A DNA stretch of 64,000 nucleotides, taken from the NCBI GenBank assembly GCA_016214125.1, contig JACRPC010000013.1, forward strand, positions 1-64,000, read 5' to 3'. This DNA comes from Rhodospirillales bacterium. Its GTDB lineage: Bacteria; Pseudomonadota; Alphaproteobacteria; Rhodospirillales; WMHbin7. The notes under the pieces are model-generated. The model was given only the letters and a program-made list of their open reading frames with translations, was not told the DNA's origin and ran no database searches. This document shows positions 10,030 through 18,775 of the stretch, in pieces. Every line of letters begins with the position of its first letter. Position 1 is the first letter of the stretch. A program made the position numbers and the translations under genes.

Positions 10030-10661
10030 GCGGGGGTCTTCTCCTTCCAGCGGCAAAGATCGCGCACCACGCATTGGGGGCATTGGGGCGCGCGCGCCGT
10101 GCAGACATAGCGCCCATGCAAGATCAGCCAGTGATGGGCGTCCTTGCGGTAGGGCTCGGGCGTGATCGCCTCAAGCTTGGCCGAAACCTGGTCGGGCGTC
10201 TTGGCCGGCGCCAGGCCGGTGCGGTTGGCGACGCGGAAGATGTGCGTGTCGACCGCGATCACCTGGGCGCCAAAGGCGACGTTGCGCACCACCTTGGCGG
10301 TCTTGGCGCCGACGCCGGGCAGGGCCTGGAGCGCCTCGTAATCGTCGGGCACCCGGCCGCCATGCTTTTCCAACAGCGCCTTCGACAGGGCGATCACGTT
10401 CTTGGCCTTGGTGTTGAAGAGGCCGATGGTGCGGATGTGGCGTTTCAGCCCCTCTTCGCCCAGCGCGATCATCTTGGCCGGGCTGTCGGCGATTTGGAAC
10501 AGGGTCTGGGTGGCGGCGTTGACGCTCTTGTCGGTGGCCTGGGCGGACAGCACCACCGCCACCAAGAGCGTGTAGGGATCGCCGGCCACCAGCTCGCCCT
10601 TCGGGTTGGGGCAAGCTTCGGCCAGGCGGCGGTAGAATTCCGAAATAGCGGCGGCCTTCAT
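10026..10661 (-). CDS. nth: Endonuclease III (DNA glycosylase/AP lyase)
   Basis: 211 residues from the ATG at 10661, the length of E. coli Nth. Base-excision repair enzyme for oxidised pyrimidines. The helix-hairpin-helix LPGVGAKTAKVV carries the catalytic lysine, VAVDTHIFRVANR the catalytic aspartate, and the C-terminus has the [4Fe-4S] ligands in C-x6-C-x2-C-x5-C spacing (CTARAPQCPQCVVRDLC). An in-frame ATG at 10715 would add 18 basic residues unlike the family; neither start has an ideal ribosome binding site. Confidence 0.95.
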   Translation of the reverse strand: MKAAAISEFYRRLAEACPNPKGELVAGDPYTLLVAVVLSAQATDKSVNAATQTLFQIADSPAKMIALGEEGLKRHIRTIGLFNTKAKNVIALSKALLEKHGGRVPDDYEALQALPGVGAKTAKVVRNVAFGAQVIAVDTHIFRVANRTGLAPAKTPDQVSAKLEAITPEPYRKDAHHWLILHGRYVCTARAPQCPQCVVRDLCRWKEKTPA

Positions 10662-10758
10662 CGGGTGACGATAAAACGCCTTCCTCCCCTTCCCAAGTTT
10701 TTTCCGTCCGAGCATGATCCGGGTGGGCGGCGATGTTCGGCCGGCCTAAATTTCCGCC

Positions 10759-10938
10759 ATGCGCAAGAATGGCTGGACTCATTGGCTGGTGTGGTGGCTG
10801 GATCGCTTGCTCGAATGGGGCGAGCGGGGGCGGGCGCGGCGCCGGTTGGCCGGGTTCGATTCGCGCCAGCGGCGCGATCTGGGATGCGGCTTAGCCGAGA
10901 TCGAGGCCGAGATCGGCAAGCCCTTTTGGAGAGCTTGA
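10759..10938 (+). CDS. DUF1127 family small protein
   Basis: A 59-residue protein, rich in Arg and Trp. The C-terminal half has the DUF1127 pattern (LAGFDSRQRRDLGCGLAEIEAEIGKPFWRA): the LxxLDxRxLxDIGL-type motif followed by the closing Lys-Pro-Phe-Trp-Arg. In other alphaproteobacteria such small Arg-rich proteins bind RNA and affect phosphate and RNA metabolism; that is family knowledge, not shown here. The stop is two bases before the ATG of the Ada-like gene, suggesting co-transcription. Confidence 0.8.
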   Translation: MRKNGWTHWLVWWLDRLLEWGERGRARRRLAGFDSRQRRDLGCGLAEIEAEIGKPFWRA

Positions 10939-10940
10939 GG

Positions 10941-11810
10941 ATGACGGAATCGCACGCCGAACGGGACTACCGGCGAATCGAAGCGGCGATCGGCCATCTG
11001 GTCGGCCATTACCAGGAGCAGCCCAGCCTGGCCGAGATGGCCGATGCGGCGGGCCTTAGCCCCGCCCATTTCCAGCGCCTGTTCACCCGCTGGGCTGGCT
11101 TGAGCCCCACTCGTTTCATGCAGTACCTGACCTTGGCGCACGCCAAGGCGGTGTTGGCGCGCTCGGGGCCGGTGCTGGAGGCGGCGCTCGATGCCGGCCT
11201 TTCCGGACCGGGGCGGCTGCACGATCTCTTCGTCAGTTTCGAGGCCCTAAGCCCCGGCGAGTTCAAGCGCCAAGGCGAAGGGGTGACGATCCGCACCGCC
11301 ATCCATTCCAGCCCTTTCGGCCCCATCCGACTGGCGGCCAGCCCGCGCGGCCTGTGCGGCCTCTCCTTTTTGGGCGAAGGCGATCGGGCGACCCAAGAGA
11401 ATTGGCGCCGGCGCTGGCCGCTGGCCCGTTTCGTCGAGGACCCATCCGGCACCGCCGATCTGGCCGCGCGCATCTTTCCCGATCGCGGGGGAAGGCGGGC
11501 GGGGCCGCTGGCGCTTCACATCGCCGGCACCAATTTCCAGGTCAAGGTCTGGGAAGCGCTGATGCGAGTGCCGGCGGGCGGGCTGGTCGCCTACAACGAT
11601 CTGGCGCGCGCCCTGGGCCGTTCCCGCGCCCCGCGCGCCATCGGCAACGCGCTGGCTTCCAATCCCTTGGCCTATCTCATTCCCTGCCATCGGGTGATCC
11701 GCCAAAGCGGCGCCTTCAACGATTACCGCTGGGGCACGGCGCGCAAGCTGGCGCTGATCGGCTGGGAGCAGGCGGCGGCTCAGAGTCCCAGCACGTCCTT
11801 CATCGAATAA
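10941..11810 (+). CDS. AraC-type HTH / methylated-DNA-protein-cysteine methyltransferase (Ada-like)
   Basis: 289 residues. Residues about 10-110 form an AraC-type DNA-binding domain (PSLAEMADAAGLSPAHFQRLF). Residues about 120-280 form an O6-methylguanine methyltransferase with the acceptor motif PCHRV (Cys249) and the Asn/Arg region around AIGNALASNPLAYL. It lacks the N-terminal zinc domain of E. coli Ada, so it should repair O6-methylguanine but not sense phosphotriester damage the E. coli way. It probably forms an operon with the DUF1127 gene. Its last 31 bases overlap the 3' end of dapB on the other strand. Confidence 0.93.
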   Translation: MTESHAERDYRRIEAAIGHLVGHYQEQPSLAEMADAAGLSPAHFQRLFTRWAGLSPTRFMQYLTLAHAKAVLARSGPVLEAALDAGLSGPGRLHDLFVSFEALSPGEFKRQGEGVTIRTAIHSSPFGPIRLAASPRGLCGLSFLGEGDRATQENWRRRWPLARFVEDPSGTADLAARIFPDRGGRRAGPLALHIAGTNFQVKVWEALMRVPAGGLVAYNDLARALGRSRAPRAIGNALASNPLAYLIPCHRVIRQSGAFNDYRWGTARKLALIGWEQAAAQSPSTSFIE

Positions 11811-12577
11811 AGGCCGGGCGGCTTGCCTTTCGCCCACAGCATGGCGCGCACCGCGCCCTTGGCGAAGACCTGGCGGCTCGAGGCCTTGTGGGTGATCTCG
11901 AAGCGCTCGCCGTCGGCGGCGAACATCACCGTGTGGTCGCCCACCACATCGCCGCCGCGCAGCACCGCGAAACCGATGTCACCACGGGGCCGGGCGCCGG
12001 TATGGCCGTCGCGCGTGCGCAGCGCCACCTCATCCAATTCGACGCCGCGGCCCTTGGCGGCGGCGCGACCCAGCCCCAGCGCGGTGCCCGAGGGCGCATC
12101 GACCTTGTGGCGGTGATGCATCTCGACGATCTCGATGTCGTAGGACTCGTCAAGGACGCGCGCCACCTGCTCGGTGATCGCCATGGCCAGCGTCACCCCG
12201 ACGCTCATATTGGGCGCCATGATGATCGGCGCCTTGCGGGCCGCCTCGGCCACCTTGGCGGTCTGTTCGGGCTTCATGCCGGTGGTGCCGACCACCAGCA
12301 CGGCGCGCTTCTCGGCCGCCAGCCTTGCATGTTCGAGGGTGGCCGGGGGCGCCGTGAAATCGATCACCCCGTCAACCATGGCGAAGAGGGCCTTGGGGTC
12401 CTCGCTGATCGGAATGCCGATCTTGCCGAACCCCACCACCTCGCCGATATCGCGGCCGATCGATTCGCCGCCATGGCGTTCGGTACCGCCGGCCAGCTCA
12501 AGCCCTGGGGTTTGCAGAACCTCGCGCACCAACATCTGGCCCATCCGGCCGGCGCAGCCGACGATTCCGATCCGCAT
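11780..12577 (-). CDS. dapB: 4-hydroxy-tetrahydrodipicolinate reductase
   Basis: 265 residues from the ATG at 12577. The preceding GAGG (from ATGAGGTATGCAATG) is correctly spaced for this ATG rather than the one four codons upstream. The enzyme reduces the dapA product with NAD(P)H in lysine/diaminopimelate synthesis. It has the Rossmann start RIGIVGCAGRMGQ, the catalytic motif EMHHRHKVDAPSGTAL and a family-typical C-terminus. The gene is convergent with the Ada-like gene. The other lysine-branch gene in the window, asd, is at 53.5-54.6 kb. Confidence 0.96.
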   Translation of the reverse strand: MRIGIVGCAGRMGQMLVREVLQTPGLELAGGTERHGGESIGRDIGEVVGFGKIGIPISEDPKALFAMVDGVIDFTAPPATLEHARLAAEKRAVLVVGTTGMKPEQTAKVAEAARKAPIIMAPNMSVGVTLAMAITEQVARVLDESYDIEIVEMHHRHKVDAPSGTALGLGRAAAKGRGVELDEVALRTRDGHTGARPRGDIGFAVLRGGDVVGDHTVMFAADGERFEITHKASSRQVFAKGAVRAMLWAKGKPPGLYSMKDVLGL

Positions 12578-12657
12578 TGCATACCTCATCCATGATCCGC
12601 TCGAAGCGAAGCATGATAAGCGGCCAATGCGAAAACGCCATGATTTTCCGATTCATT

Positions 12658-12686
12658 TTGACGCGCCGACCAACCTCGCCTAAAAA
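12658..12686 (+). promoter_or_regulatory. Probable housekeeping promoter of the MipA-family gene
   Basis: TTGACG (12658-12663), a 17-base spacer and TAAAAA (12681-12686) lie about 35 bases upstream of the gene at 12720. The -35 matches the consensus well; the -10 is weak but within the range seen in GC-rich alphaproteobacteria. No operator is evident. Confidence 0.45.
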
Positions 12687-12719
12687 CGATCCACAGATCG
12701 GCGAAGGTTAGAGAATCGC

Positions 12720-13601
12720 ATGCGGATGATCGGCAAGATTCTGGGGGGACTGGCTCTGCTCTTGGCATCGGGCCCGGCCCAAGCGGCGGAAGCCATCCGC
12801 CAGGGTGTGCCCGCGCCGCCCGACAAGCCGCGCGTCGAAAAGCCGGTTCGCACGGCGGCGGCGCAACCGGCTGCCGCCACCGATCCCGATCAGCCCAAGA
12901 CCTGGGACGTAACCCTGGGTCTGGCGGCGATCATGTTTCCGAAATACGAAGGCGCCGATGCGGTCACCGTCTGGCCGCTGCCCTATATCGACGTCAAATG
13001 GAAGGACATCATCTTCCTCAACACCTTCGAGGGGCTGGGCTGGAACGCCTGGAAGACTCGCAATTTCCGCGTCGGGCCGGTCGTCACCTATGTTCTTCCG
13101 GGCGACAAGATCAGCGGCGCCAACGACACCGATTTCGGCATCTATGGCGGCCTGTTCGCCGAATTCGCCTTCGATTACTGGAAATTCGACGCCAAGATCC
13201 TGCAATCCCTGATGGGGTCGAGCGAGGGCCAAAAAGCCGAAATCGGCATGGGCGCCGGCATCAAGCTGGAAAGGAAAGTGAGCCTGTTTGCAAGACTTTC
13301 CACGAGCTGGGCCTCGGAAAACGAGATGAAGACCTATTTCGGCCTCAGTGACCGCGAAGCTTCGGACGTTACCCAATTTCAGAACGCCAAGCCCAAGGTG
13401 CTGACCTACGCGCCCGGCGCCGGCATGAAGGATGTGGCGCTGTCGCTCAATGTCGGCTGGGACGTGAGCGAGCGTTGGAAGATTCTGGGCGAAGGCAAAT
13501 ACTCGTATCTTCTGGGCGACGCCGCCGACAGCCCGCTGGTCGACCGCTTCGGCAGCGCCAACCAATTCACCCTCTGGACCGGCGTCGCCTATAAATTCTG
13601 A
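12720..13601 (+). CDS. MipA/OmpV family outer membrane beta-barrel protein
   Basis: 293 residues with a clear signal peptide (KILGGLALLLASGPAQA, cleavage after about residue 22) and a Pro/Ala linker. The mature part starts WDVTLGLAAIMFPKYEGAD, continues VWPLPYIDVKWKDIIFLNTFEGLGWN, and ends in Phe (WTGVAYKF), the usual closing strand of an outer-membrane barrel. Members are MltA-interacting or pore-like outer-membrane proteins; the specific partner or solute is unknown. It stands alone between dapB (divergent) and nnrS (convergent). Confidence 0.88.
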   Translation: MRMIGKILGGLALLLASGPAQAAEAIRQGVPAPPDKPRVEKPVRTAAAQPAAATDPDQPKTWDVTLGLAAIMFPKYEGADAVTVWPLPYIDVKWKDIIFLNTFEGLGWNAWKTRNFRVGPVVTYVLPGDKISGANDTDFGIYGGLFAEFAFDYWKFDAKILQSLMGSSEGQKAEIGMGAGIKLERKVSLFARLSTSWASENEMKTYFGLSDREASDVTQFQNAKPKVLTYAPGAGMKDVALSLNVGWDVSERWKILGEGKYSYLLGDAADSPLVDRFGSANQFTLWTGVAYKF

Positions 13602-13641
13602 TTGAAACCTCAAGCGTAATGTCTAGCGCATTGGGCGTACA

Positions 13642-13696
13642 GCGGCCATTGCGGCCGCGGCCAAGCGCGCGGACGCGCGCGCCCGGCGAGGGCAAA
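13642..13696 (+). repeat. Dispersed structured repeat, copy A
   Basis: GCGGCC (13642-13647), loop ATTGC and GGCCGC (13653-13658) form a perfect hairpin. It is followed by GGCCAAGCGCGCGGACG and a tail CCCGGCGAGGGCAAA. Nearly the same sequence recurs at 60106-60165, and related longer units occur at 51646-51918 and 58112-58222. This copy sits in the gap between the converging mipA-family and nnrS genes. Confidence 0.65.
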
Positions 13697-13702
13697 TGAT
13701 GG

Positions 13703-14878
13703 CTAATGTTCCTTGCCGTCGACGCGCGGCGCCACCAGGAACGGCAGATAGCGCCAGGCCAACAGGCCGAAGCCCAGCGTCCAGGCCAGGGCGGCCAGAT
13801 GCAGCCAATGCCGGTAGAGATCCGGCAGCAGCACCGGCATCGGCACCCGGATGACGAAGGCGGCGATCATCAGCCACAGCACCAGCTTGTCGGCCGGCTC
13901 GAAGGTCACCGTGCGGCCGGTATGGCCCTTGGCGATCCGCACCAGCATGGCGGGCACGATCAAGCCGATGGCGCCGAAGGTGAAGGCGTGCGCCGGCACC
14001 GCGCCCAGCCAATTGGGCTGGGCCAGGGCGGCGTAGGATTCGACCAGCAACTGGCCGGCCAGACCGAGCTTGCCCAAAATCATGATGCCGATATCGAGGC
14101 GGCGAAGCGCGCGGTGCGGGCTCCAAATCCCCGTGCGGAGCAGTACCAGAAGCGCCAGACCAAGCGCCAGCAGGGCGGCGACCGGTTTGGGCATCCAGGC
14201 GGCGAAGACCAGGATCAGCGCCAGCATCTTGATGGCGTGATCGAGCGCCGGCCAGCGCGGGATGGTCACCTGAAGCGCGTTCTTCATGAATTGCGCCAAG
14301 GTTCGTTCGAGCATCACCAGAAAGACCAGGCGGAAAAGCGCGATCGCCATGCTCCAGCCCAGGGGCGCCGCCTCGGGCATCAGCATAAGCGCCTTGGCCG
14401 GAAGAAACAGCGGCAGGGCCAAGATGAAATAGACGTTGTCCGGATAGCTGTCGGTGGCGCGATGGCGGATCAGCGTCCACAGGATGAGCGCCACCAGCGC
14501 CGGCCAAAAGACCAGATTGGCGAGGATGACCAATGGGGGCGGCGCCAAGGCGCCGAAAGCCAGCGCCAGCCGCTCGACCAGCCAGGCTAGGGCCAGCGCC
14601 ATCAGGACCGGGCCGTGGAAGCCGCGGATCGACACCCAGTTCTTGCTCGCCGTGAGCAAAAAGCCGCCCAGCACCGCGCCGCCGAAGCCCAGGAACATTT
14701 CATGGGCGTGCCAATGGGTTGGCGGTAGCGCCAGGGTAGCGGCGGGCCACGCGCCGCCATAAAAAAGCATCCAGGCCAAGGGCAGAAGAGCGCCCGCCAG
14801 CATGGCGAGCGCGAAGAAGGGGCGAAAACCGACCAGCCAAAGCGGGTGGCGGGAATTGAGGAATGAGTCCGGCGGCAC
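13703..14878 (-). CDS. nnrS: NnrS family membrane protein
   Basis: 391 residues, almost wholly hydrophobic, about 12 membrane segments. It has the family hallmarks PLWLVGFRPFFALAM at the N-terminus and THWHAHEMFLGFGGAVLGGFLLTA near residue 55, whose histidines are proposed heme/copper ligands. NnrS proteins accompany nitric-oxide metabolism and protect against NO damage to iron-sulfur clusters. No nir, nor or nos genes adjoin it; the closest possible link is the oxidase-like cluster at 22.3-24.6 kb. I found no FNR-type box in the upstream 200 bases. Confidence 0.92.
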   Translation of the reverse strand: MPPDSFLNSRHPLWLVGFRPFFALAMLAGALLPLAWMLFYGGAWPAATLALPPTHWHAHEMFLGFGGAVLGGFLLTASKNWVSIRGFHGPVLMALALAWLVERLALAFGALAPPPLVILANLVFWPALVALILWTLIRHRATDSYPDNVYFILALPLFLPAKALMLMPEAAPLGWSMAIALFRLVFLVMLERTLAQFMKNALQVTIPRWPALDHAIKMLALILVFAAWMPKPVAALLALGLALLVLLRTGIWSPHRALRRLDIGIMILGKLGLAGQLLVESYAALAQPNWLGAVPAHAFTFGAIGLIVPAMLVRIAKGHTGRTVTFEPADKLVLWLMIAAFVIRVPMPVLLPDLYRHWLHLAALAWTLGFGLLAWRYLPFLVAPRVDGKEH

Positions 14879-15015
14879 CAGGGAAATCCCGATTGGTCAC
14901 GAAGGATGGGCAGAGTGCCCGAAGGGAGGCCGGGCGACAATGGCGGGATGCCGATACCCAATCAGGCGATCGCGGGCCAAATGGTTGCGGGGTTGCAATC
15001 TTCTTCGTGCGATGC

Positions 15016-15044
15016 TTGACAGGCTCGGCGACCGCCGCCATCCT
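15016..15044 (+). promoter_or_regulatory. Possible promoter of the lipoprotein/M48 cassette
   Basis: A perfect -35 hexamer TTGACA (15016-15021) lies 58 bases upstream of the lipoprotein start. At a 17-base spacing the -10 is CATCCT, at 18 it is ATCCTT; both are poor. The rest of the 200-base gap between nnrS and this gene shows no other clear signal. Confidence 0.3.
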
Positions 15045-15078
15045 TTCCAAACAGGGTGGAAGGGGGATTCTGCAGACC

Positions 15079-15801
15079 ATGCCGTGCCCAAGGATGTCAC
15101 GCTTCGTCTTAGCGATGCTCGGTTGCATCCTTCTTGCCGCCTGCGAGACCCAGCACTTCCTGGCTGATCCCAATCTTGACCTCAGCCGGACCAATCCGGC
15201 CATTCTGGTCTTTCCGATCGACGCGACCTTGGCGGAATTGACCGCGGGCGGGAGCCTCGAAATCAACGCCCTGTGGACCCAACAGGCCGAAGGTTTCGCC
15301 GACGAAGCGTTGCGCAAGCATTTGCTGGGCCTTGGAGGGAAATTCGTCGAAATCAAGTCGGCGCATTTCGACGAGGCGAGCCTGGCCAAGGTCAGCCACC
15401 TGGTTTTGATGCATTCGACCGTGAGCGCCGCCATCAGTCGCCATAAATATGAATGGAGCGAAGCCCTGCCGACCCATGAAGGGCGCTTCGATTGGTGGCT
15501 CGGCCAATCCGGTCAGGCGATCATCGAGCGCACCGGCGCCCGCTACGGCCTTTTCATCAGCGTCAGGGACAGTTACGCGGGTCCCGGCCGAGTCATGCTT
15601 ATCGTTTCGGCCAGTCTGCTGCTGGGTGTTTATGTTCCCGGCGGTCGGCAGGAGGGTCAGGCCTCGTTGGTCGATCTGAGCGACGGACGGGTGGTCTGGT
15701 TCAACCGGCTATCCCGCGAGGCCGGCGATTTGCGCACATCGGCGGGCGCCGAGGAGACGGTGAAAACCTTGTTAACCGGCTTCCCCGCCCGAAAGCCCTG
15801 A
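15079..15801 (+). CDS. Putative lipoprotein, first gene of an M48-peptidase cassette
   Basis: 240 residues from the ATG at 15079, which places a lipoprotein signal peptide at the N-terminus (FVLAMLGCILLAAC, lipobox LAAC near residue 22). The open frame runs further upstream but that part is not protein-like. The mature protein has no domain I recognise; a hydrophobic stretch near the end (GRVMLIVSASLLLGVYV) is followed by GQASLVDLSDGRVVWFNR, a pattern found in several uncharacterised periplasmic lipoproteins. Its stop is three bases before the M48 gene, so the cassette is probably one transcript. Confidence 0.75.
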   Translation: MPCPRMSRFVLAMLGCILLAACETQHFLADPNLDLSRTNPAILVFPIDATLAELTAGGSLEINALWTQQAEGFADEALRKHLLGLGGKFVEIKSAHFDEASLAKVSHLVLMHSTVSAAISRHKYEWSEALPTHEGRFDWWLGQSGQAIIERTGARYGLFISVRDSYAGPGRVMLIVSASLLLGVYVPGGRQEGQASLVDLSDGRVVWFNRLSREAGDLRTSAGAEETVKTLLTGFPARKP

Positions 15802-15804
15802 CCG

Positions 15805-17115
15805 ATGCTTCCATTGTCTTCGCGGCTTGGCGCCTTGGTGATCGTTGCCCTTCTGGCGGCGGGATGCGAAGGCGGCCAACCCTTGTACGAAGCCGGCCTC
15901 AAGGACGAGGCCTTTGGCAAGTTTGCCGGCCGAGCATCGGCGTCGGACGAGGCCGCACGCCCGGCGCTCAGCGCCGAGGAGGTCGATCGCTTCATCCGCC
16001 TGGAAAACATCCGGCCCGAGGAACGGCCGCCGATCGAAAGCGACGAAGCCGGGGTGTGGCTGATTGCGGACCGCGCCGAAGCGTCGGTTCGCCGCGAGGC
16101 CGATCGCATTCGCGATGCCGAACTAAACAGCTATGTGCATGGCAATGTCTGCAAACTGGCCGGGGCCTATTGCTCGAGCGTTCGCTCCTACGTCGTGCGG
16201 GTGCCGACGTTCAACGCCTCCATGTCGCCCAATGGCATGATGATGGTGCATACCGGGCTTCTTCTGCGCGCCGGCAACGAGGCGGAAATGAACGCCGTGC
16301 TTGGCCATGAAATCGGCCATTTTTTGCGCCGCCATAGCGTGCAAAGACAGCGAATGATCGCTCAAACGAAATCCACGCTGGCCTGGTTGAGCTTCGCGGT
16401 GGCGCTGGTCGGCGGAAGCCTCAATCTTATGGACCTGTCTTCGACAATCGGTATCGCCAATGTTATGGCCTATGAGCGCGATCATGAGCGCGAGGCCGAT
16501 GGCTACGGCCTTCGCATGCTGTTCGATCAGGGTTACGATCCGCGAGCCGCCAGCCAAATCTGGAGCCGCCTGATACGCGAGAAGGAAAAGGCCGGGGAGC
16601 AACGGCGGTTCAATCCGATGCTGGCCACCCACCCGGCGCCGCAGGAGCGGATGGCGGTGCTGGGCGAAATCGGCAACGCCTTGGCTCCCCGAATGAGCGC
16701 CATGGAATTGGGTCGGCGGAAACACTTGAGCATGATCCTACCCCGCCGCCATATGTGGATCGAAGACGAAATCCGCCTCAACGATCTGAAGCATGCGGAC
16801 GCCCTGCTCGACGTCTTGATCGAGGACGGCGTCAATCTGGGCGAGCTCTATTATTACAAAGGCGAGGCCTATCGCAAGCAAGGCAGCAAGGAAAAACTCG
16901 AAAAGGCCCTGGAATTCTACGATCAAGCGATCGGCCGCAACGGCACGCCCGATCGGCTCCACAAGGCGAAGGGGTTGGTGCTCGCCAGGCTTGAGCGCAA
17001 CGCCGAAGCGATCGAGGCCCTGGAAAAGTATTTGGCGCTGGTTCCCGAGGATCCGGATGCCGCTCTCCTGCGATCGCAGATCGAGTCGATTCGCAAAAAG
17101 GTAGGAAATTCATGA
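15805..17115 (+). CDS. M48 family zinc metallopeptidase, lipoprotein, with TPR-like C-terminus
   Basis: 436 residues. A lipoprotein signal (ALVIVALLAAGC, Cys21) predicts envelope anchoring. The M48 zinc site is intact: HEIGH at residues 168-172 and a downstream EREADGYGLRML supplying the third ligand. After the peptidase domain (to about residue 310) comes a helical repeat region (EKALEFYDQAIGRN, AIEALEKYLALVPEDP) like tetratricopeptide repeats. The architecture resembles BepA/YfgC-type periplasmic proteases that maintain outer-membrane assembly; that role is inference. It overlaps the next lipoprotein gene by ATGA. Confidence 0.9.
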   Translation: MLPLSSRLGALVIVALLAAGCEGGQPLYEAGLKDEAFGKFAGRASASDEAARPALSAEEVDRFIRLENIRPEERPPIESDEAGVWLIADRAEASVRREADRIRDAELNSYVHGNVCKLAGAYCSSVRSYVVRVPTFNASMSPNGMMMVHTGLLLRAGNEAEMNAVLGHEIGHFLRRHSVQRQRMIAQTKSTLAWLSFAVALVGGSLNLMDLSSTIGIANVMAYERDHEREADGYGLRMLFDQGYDPRAASQIWSRLIREKEKAGEQRRFNPMLATHPAPQERMAVLGEIGNALAPRMSAMELGRRKHLSMILPRRHMWIEDEIRLNDLKHADALLDVLIEDGVNLGELYYYKGEAYRKQGSKEKLEKALEFYDQAIGRNGTPDRLHKAKGLVLARLERNAEAIEALEKYLALVPEDPDAALLRSQIESIRKKVGNS

Positions 17116-17696
17116 GTGGCGGATGGAAAGCGGGCCTTTCAGCGGCCGTCCTGCTCGTCTTTCTCGCGGGCTGCACGCGCTACCAATTGGCGGAGCCCCG
17201 CCTCTACAACTTTGAGAATCACTATCTCTTCAAGACCCGAACCGCCTGGAACACCACGAGCGAATACCGCGCGGTGATGTGGACGAAATCGGGCGAAATT
17301 TTGGATGCGCTTTATTTCTTCGAACCGACGCCCAACGGCCAATCGCCTTTTGCCCCGGAATCCCAGGAAAAATTCCCACCGTTCCGGACCAACATGACGG
17401 TGTTGGACCTGCGCGATTTCCTGACAACAAGCTTAAGCAATATCAAGGCGCTCGACATCGAATATCAGTCGGCCAAGCCGATCAAGTTGGGCCAGACCGA
17501 TGCGCATCGATTCGACTTCACCTATCGTCGGAAGTCGCGGCTGGAAATGCGCGGTATCGCCCTTTTGGCCATCCACGATCACCACCTCTATTTCGTGCTG
17601 TTCATGGCCGAGTCCTCGCACTATTACGGTGCGTTGATCGGCGAAGTCGAAGAAATACTCGCCAGCCTACGGGTGCCGGCCAAAGCGAAATCATAA
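17112..17696 (+). CDS. Putative lipoprotein, third gene of the M48 cassette
   Basis: 194 residues starting in an ATGA overlap with the M48 peptidase gene. The N-terminus is a lipoprotein signal (LSAAVLLVFLAGC, Cys near residue 20). The mature part is a mixed alpha/beta sequence without recognised motifs; the segment QTDAHRFDFTYRRKSRLEMRGIALLAIHDHHLYFVLF suggests a beta-rich fold. Translational coupling indicates a shared process with the peptidase, perhaps as partner or substrate adaptor; this is inference. Confidence 0.75.
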   Translation: MSGGWKAGLSAAVLLVFLAGCTRYQLAEPRLYNFENHYLFKTRTAWNTTSEYRAVMWTKSGEILDALYFFEPTPNGQSPFAPESQEKFPPFRTNMTVLDLRDFLTTSLSNIKALDIEYQSAKPIKLGQTDAHRFDFTYRRKSRLEMRGIALLAIHDHHLYFVLFMAESSHYYGALIGEVEEILASLRVPAKAKS

Positions 17697-17774
17697 CCCC
17701 CCCAACCCCCACCTTGCCGCCGCCGCCCAAGAATCCTATAAAGGAATCATCGCGTTGGGATGGGAGAGGGTCGG

Positions 17775-18761
17775 ATGTACATCGTCACCGGCGGCGCCGG
17801 CTTCATCGGCTCCAACATCGTGGCCGCGCTTGAGGCCAGGGGCGTGGGCGACATCGTGGTCGTCGATCGCCTGCGCTCGAACGACAAATGGCGCAATCTG
17901 GCCAAGCGCGAGCTGGCCGACATCGTGGCGCCCGAAAATCTGTTCGCCTATCTCGACGCCAACAAGGACATCGTCAAGGCGGTGTTCCACATGGGCGCCA
18001 TCTCCTCGACGGTGGAGACCGACGCCGACCTCATCATCGGCAACAATTTCCGCCTTTCGCTGGCGATCTGGGTCTGGTGCACCGCCAACCATGTCCGGCT
18101 GATTTACGCCAGCTCGGCTGCCACCTATGGCGACGGCTCGGCCGGATTCAACGACGACATCACGCCCGCCGCCCAGGCGGCGCTGCGGCCGCTCAACGCC
18201 TATGGCTGGAGCAAGCTCTTGTTCGATCGCCGCGTGGCGCGTCTGGTGCAAAATCCCAAGGCGGCGCCGCCGCAATGGGCGGGGCTCAAATTCTTCAACG
18301 TCTACGGCCCCAACGAATACCACAAGGGCGGGCAGAAAAGCGTGGTCGCCCAGATCTATCCGCAGGCGGAAGGCGGCAATCCGGCGCATCTGTTCCGTTC
18401 GCACCATCCGAAATATCCCGATGGCGGCCAGCTGCGCGATTTCATCAGCGTCGACGATTGCGTCGATGTCATGATGTGGCTGTTGGACAATCCGCAGGCC
18501 AGCGGGCTGTTCAATCTGGGCACCGGCAAGGCCCGCTCCTTTGCCGATCTGGCGGCCACCGTCTATCGGGCGCTGGGCAAGGAGCCCTACATCAAATATG
18601 TCGACACGCCCGCCGAGATCCGCCCGCGCTACCAGTATTTCACCGAGGCCAAGATCGCAAGGCTGCGCGCCGCCGGCTATGTGCGGCCCTTCACCAGCCT
18701 TGAGGAAGGGGTGACCCGCTACGTCCAGAAATACCTGCACGCCGCCGATCCGTACAAATAG
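17775..18761 (+). CDS. hldD: ADP-L-glycero-D-manno-heptose 6-epimerase
   Basis: 328 residues from the ATG at 17775, which follows GAGAGGG at good spacing; an in-frame ATG at 17760 lacks such a site. It is an extended short-chain dehydrogenase with the NADP-binding [10 protein letters not shown] at the very start, [10 protein letters not shown], and the catalytic YxxxK in [11 protein letters not shown]. HldD members convert ADP-D-glycero- to ADP-L-glycero-D-manno-heptose for the LPS inner core. A GmhA-like isomerase, which would act earlier in the same pathway, lies at 58.2-58.8 kb; the other pathway genes are not in the window. Confidence 0.93.
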   Translation: MYIVTGGAGFIGSNIVAALEARGVGDIVVVDRLRSNDKWRNLAKRELADIVAPENLFAYLDANKDIVKAVFHMGAISSTVETDADLIIGNNFRLSLAIWVWCTANHVRLIYASSAATYGDGSAGFNDDITPAAQAALRPLNAYGWSKLLFDRRVARLVQNPKAAPPQWAGLKFFNVYGPNEYHKGGQKSVVAQIYPQAEGGNPAHLFRSHHPKYPDGGQLRDFISVDDCVDVMMWLLDNPQASGLFNLGTGKARSFADLAATVYRALGKEPYIKYVDTPAEIRPRYQYFTEAKIARLRAAGYVRPFTSLEEGVTRYVQKYLHAADPYK

Positions 18762-18775
18762 ATGATGGCCGCTCG

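Noticed and set aside
14879-15078. FNR/NnrR box upstream of nnrS
   Set aside because: No TTGAT-N4-ATCAA-like sequence could be found in the gap.
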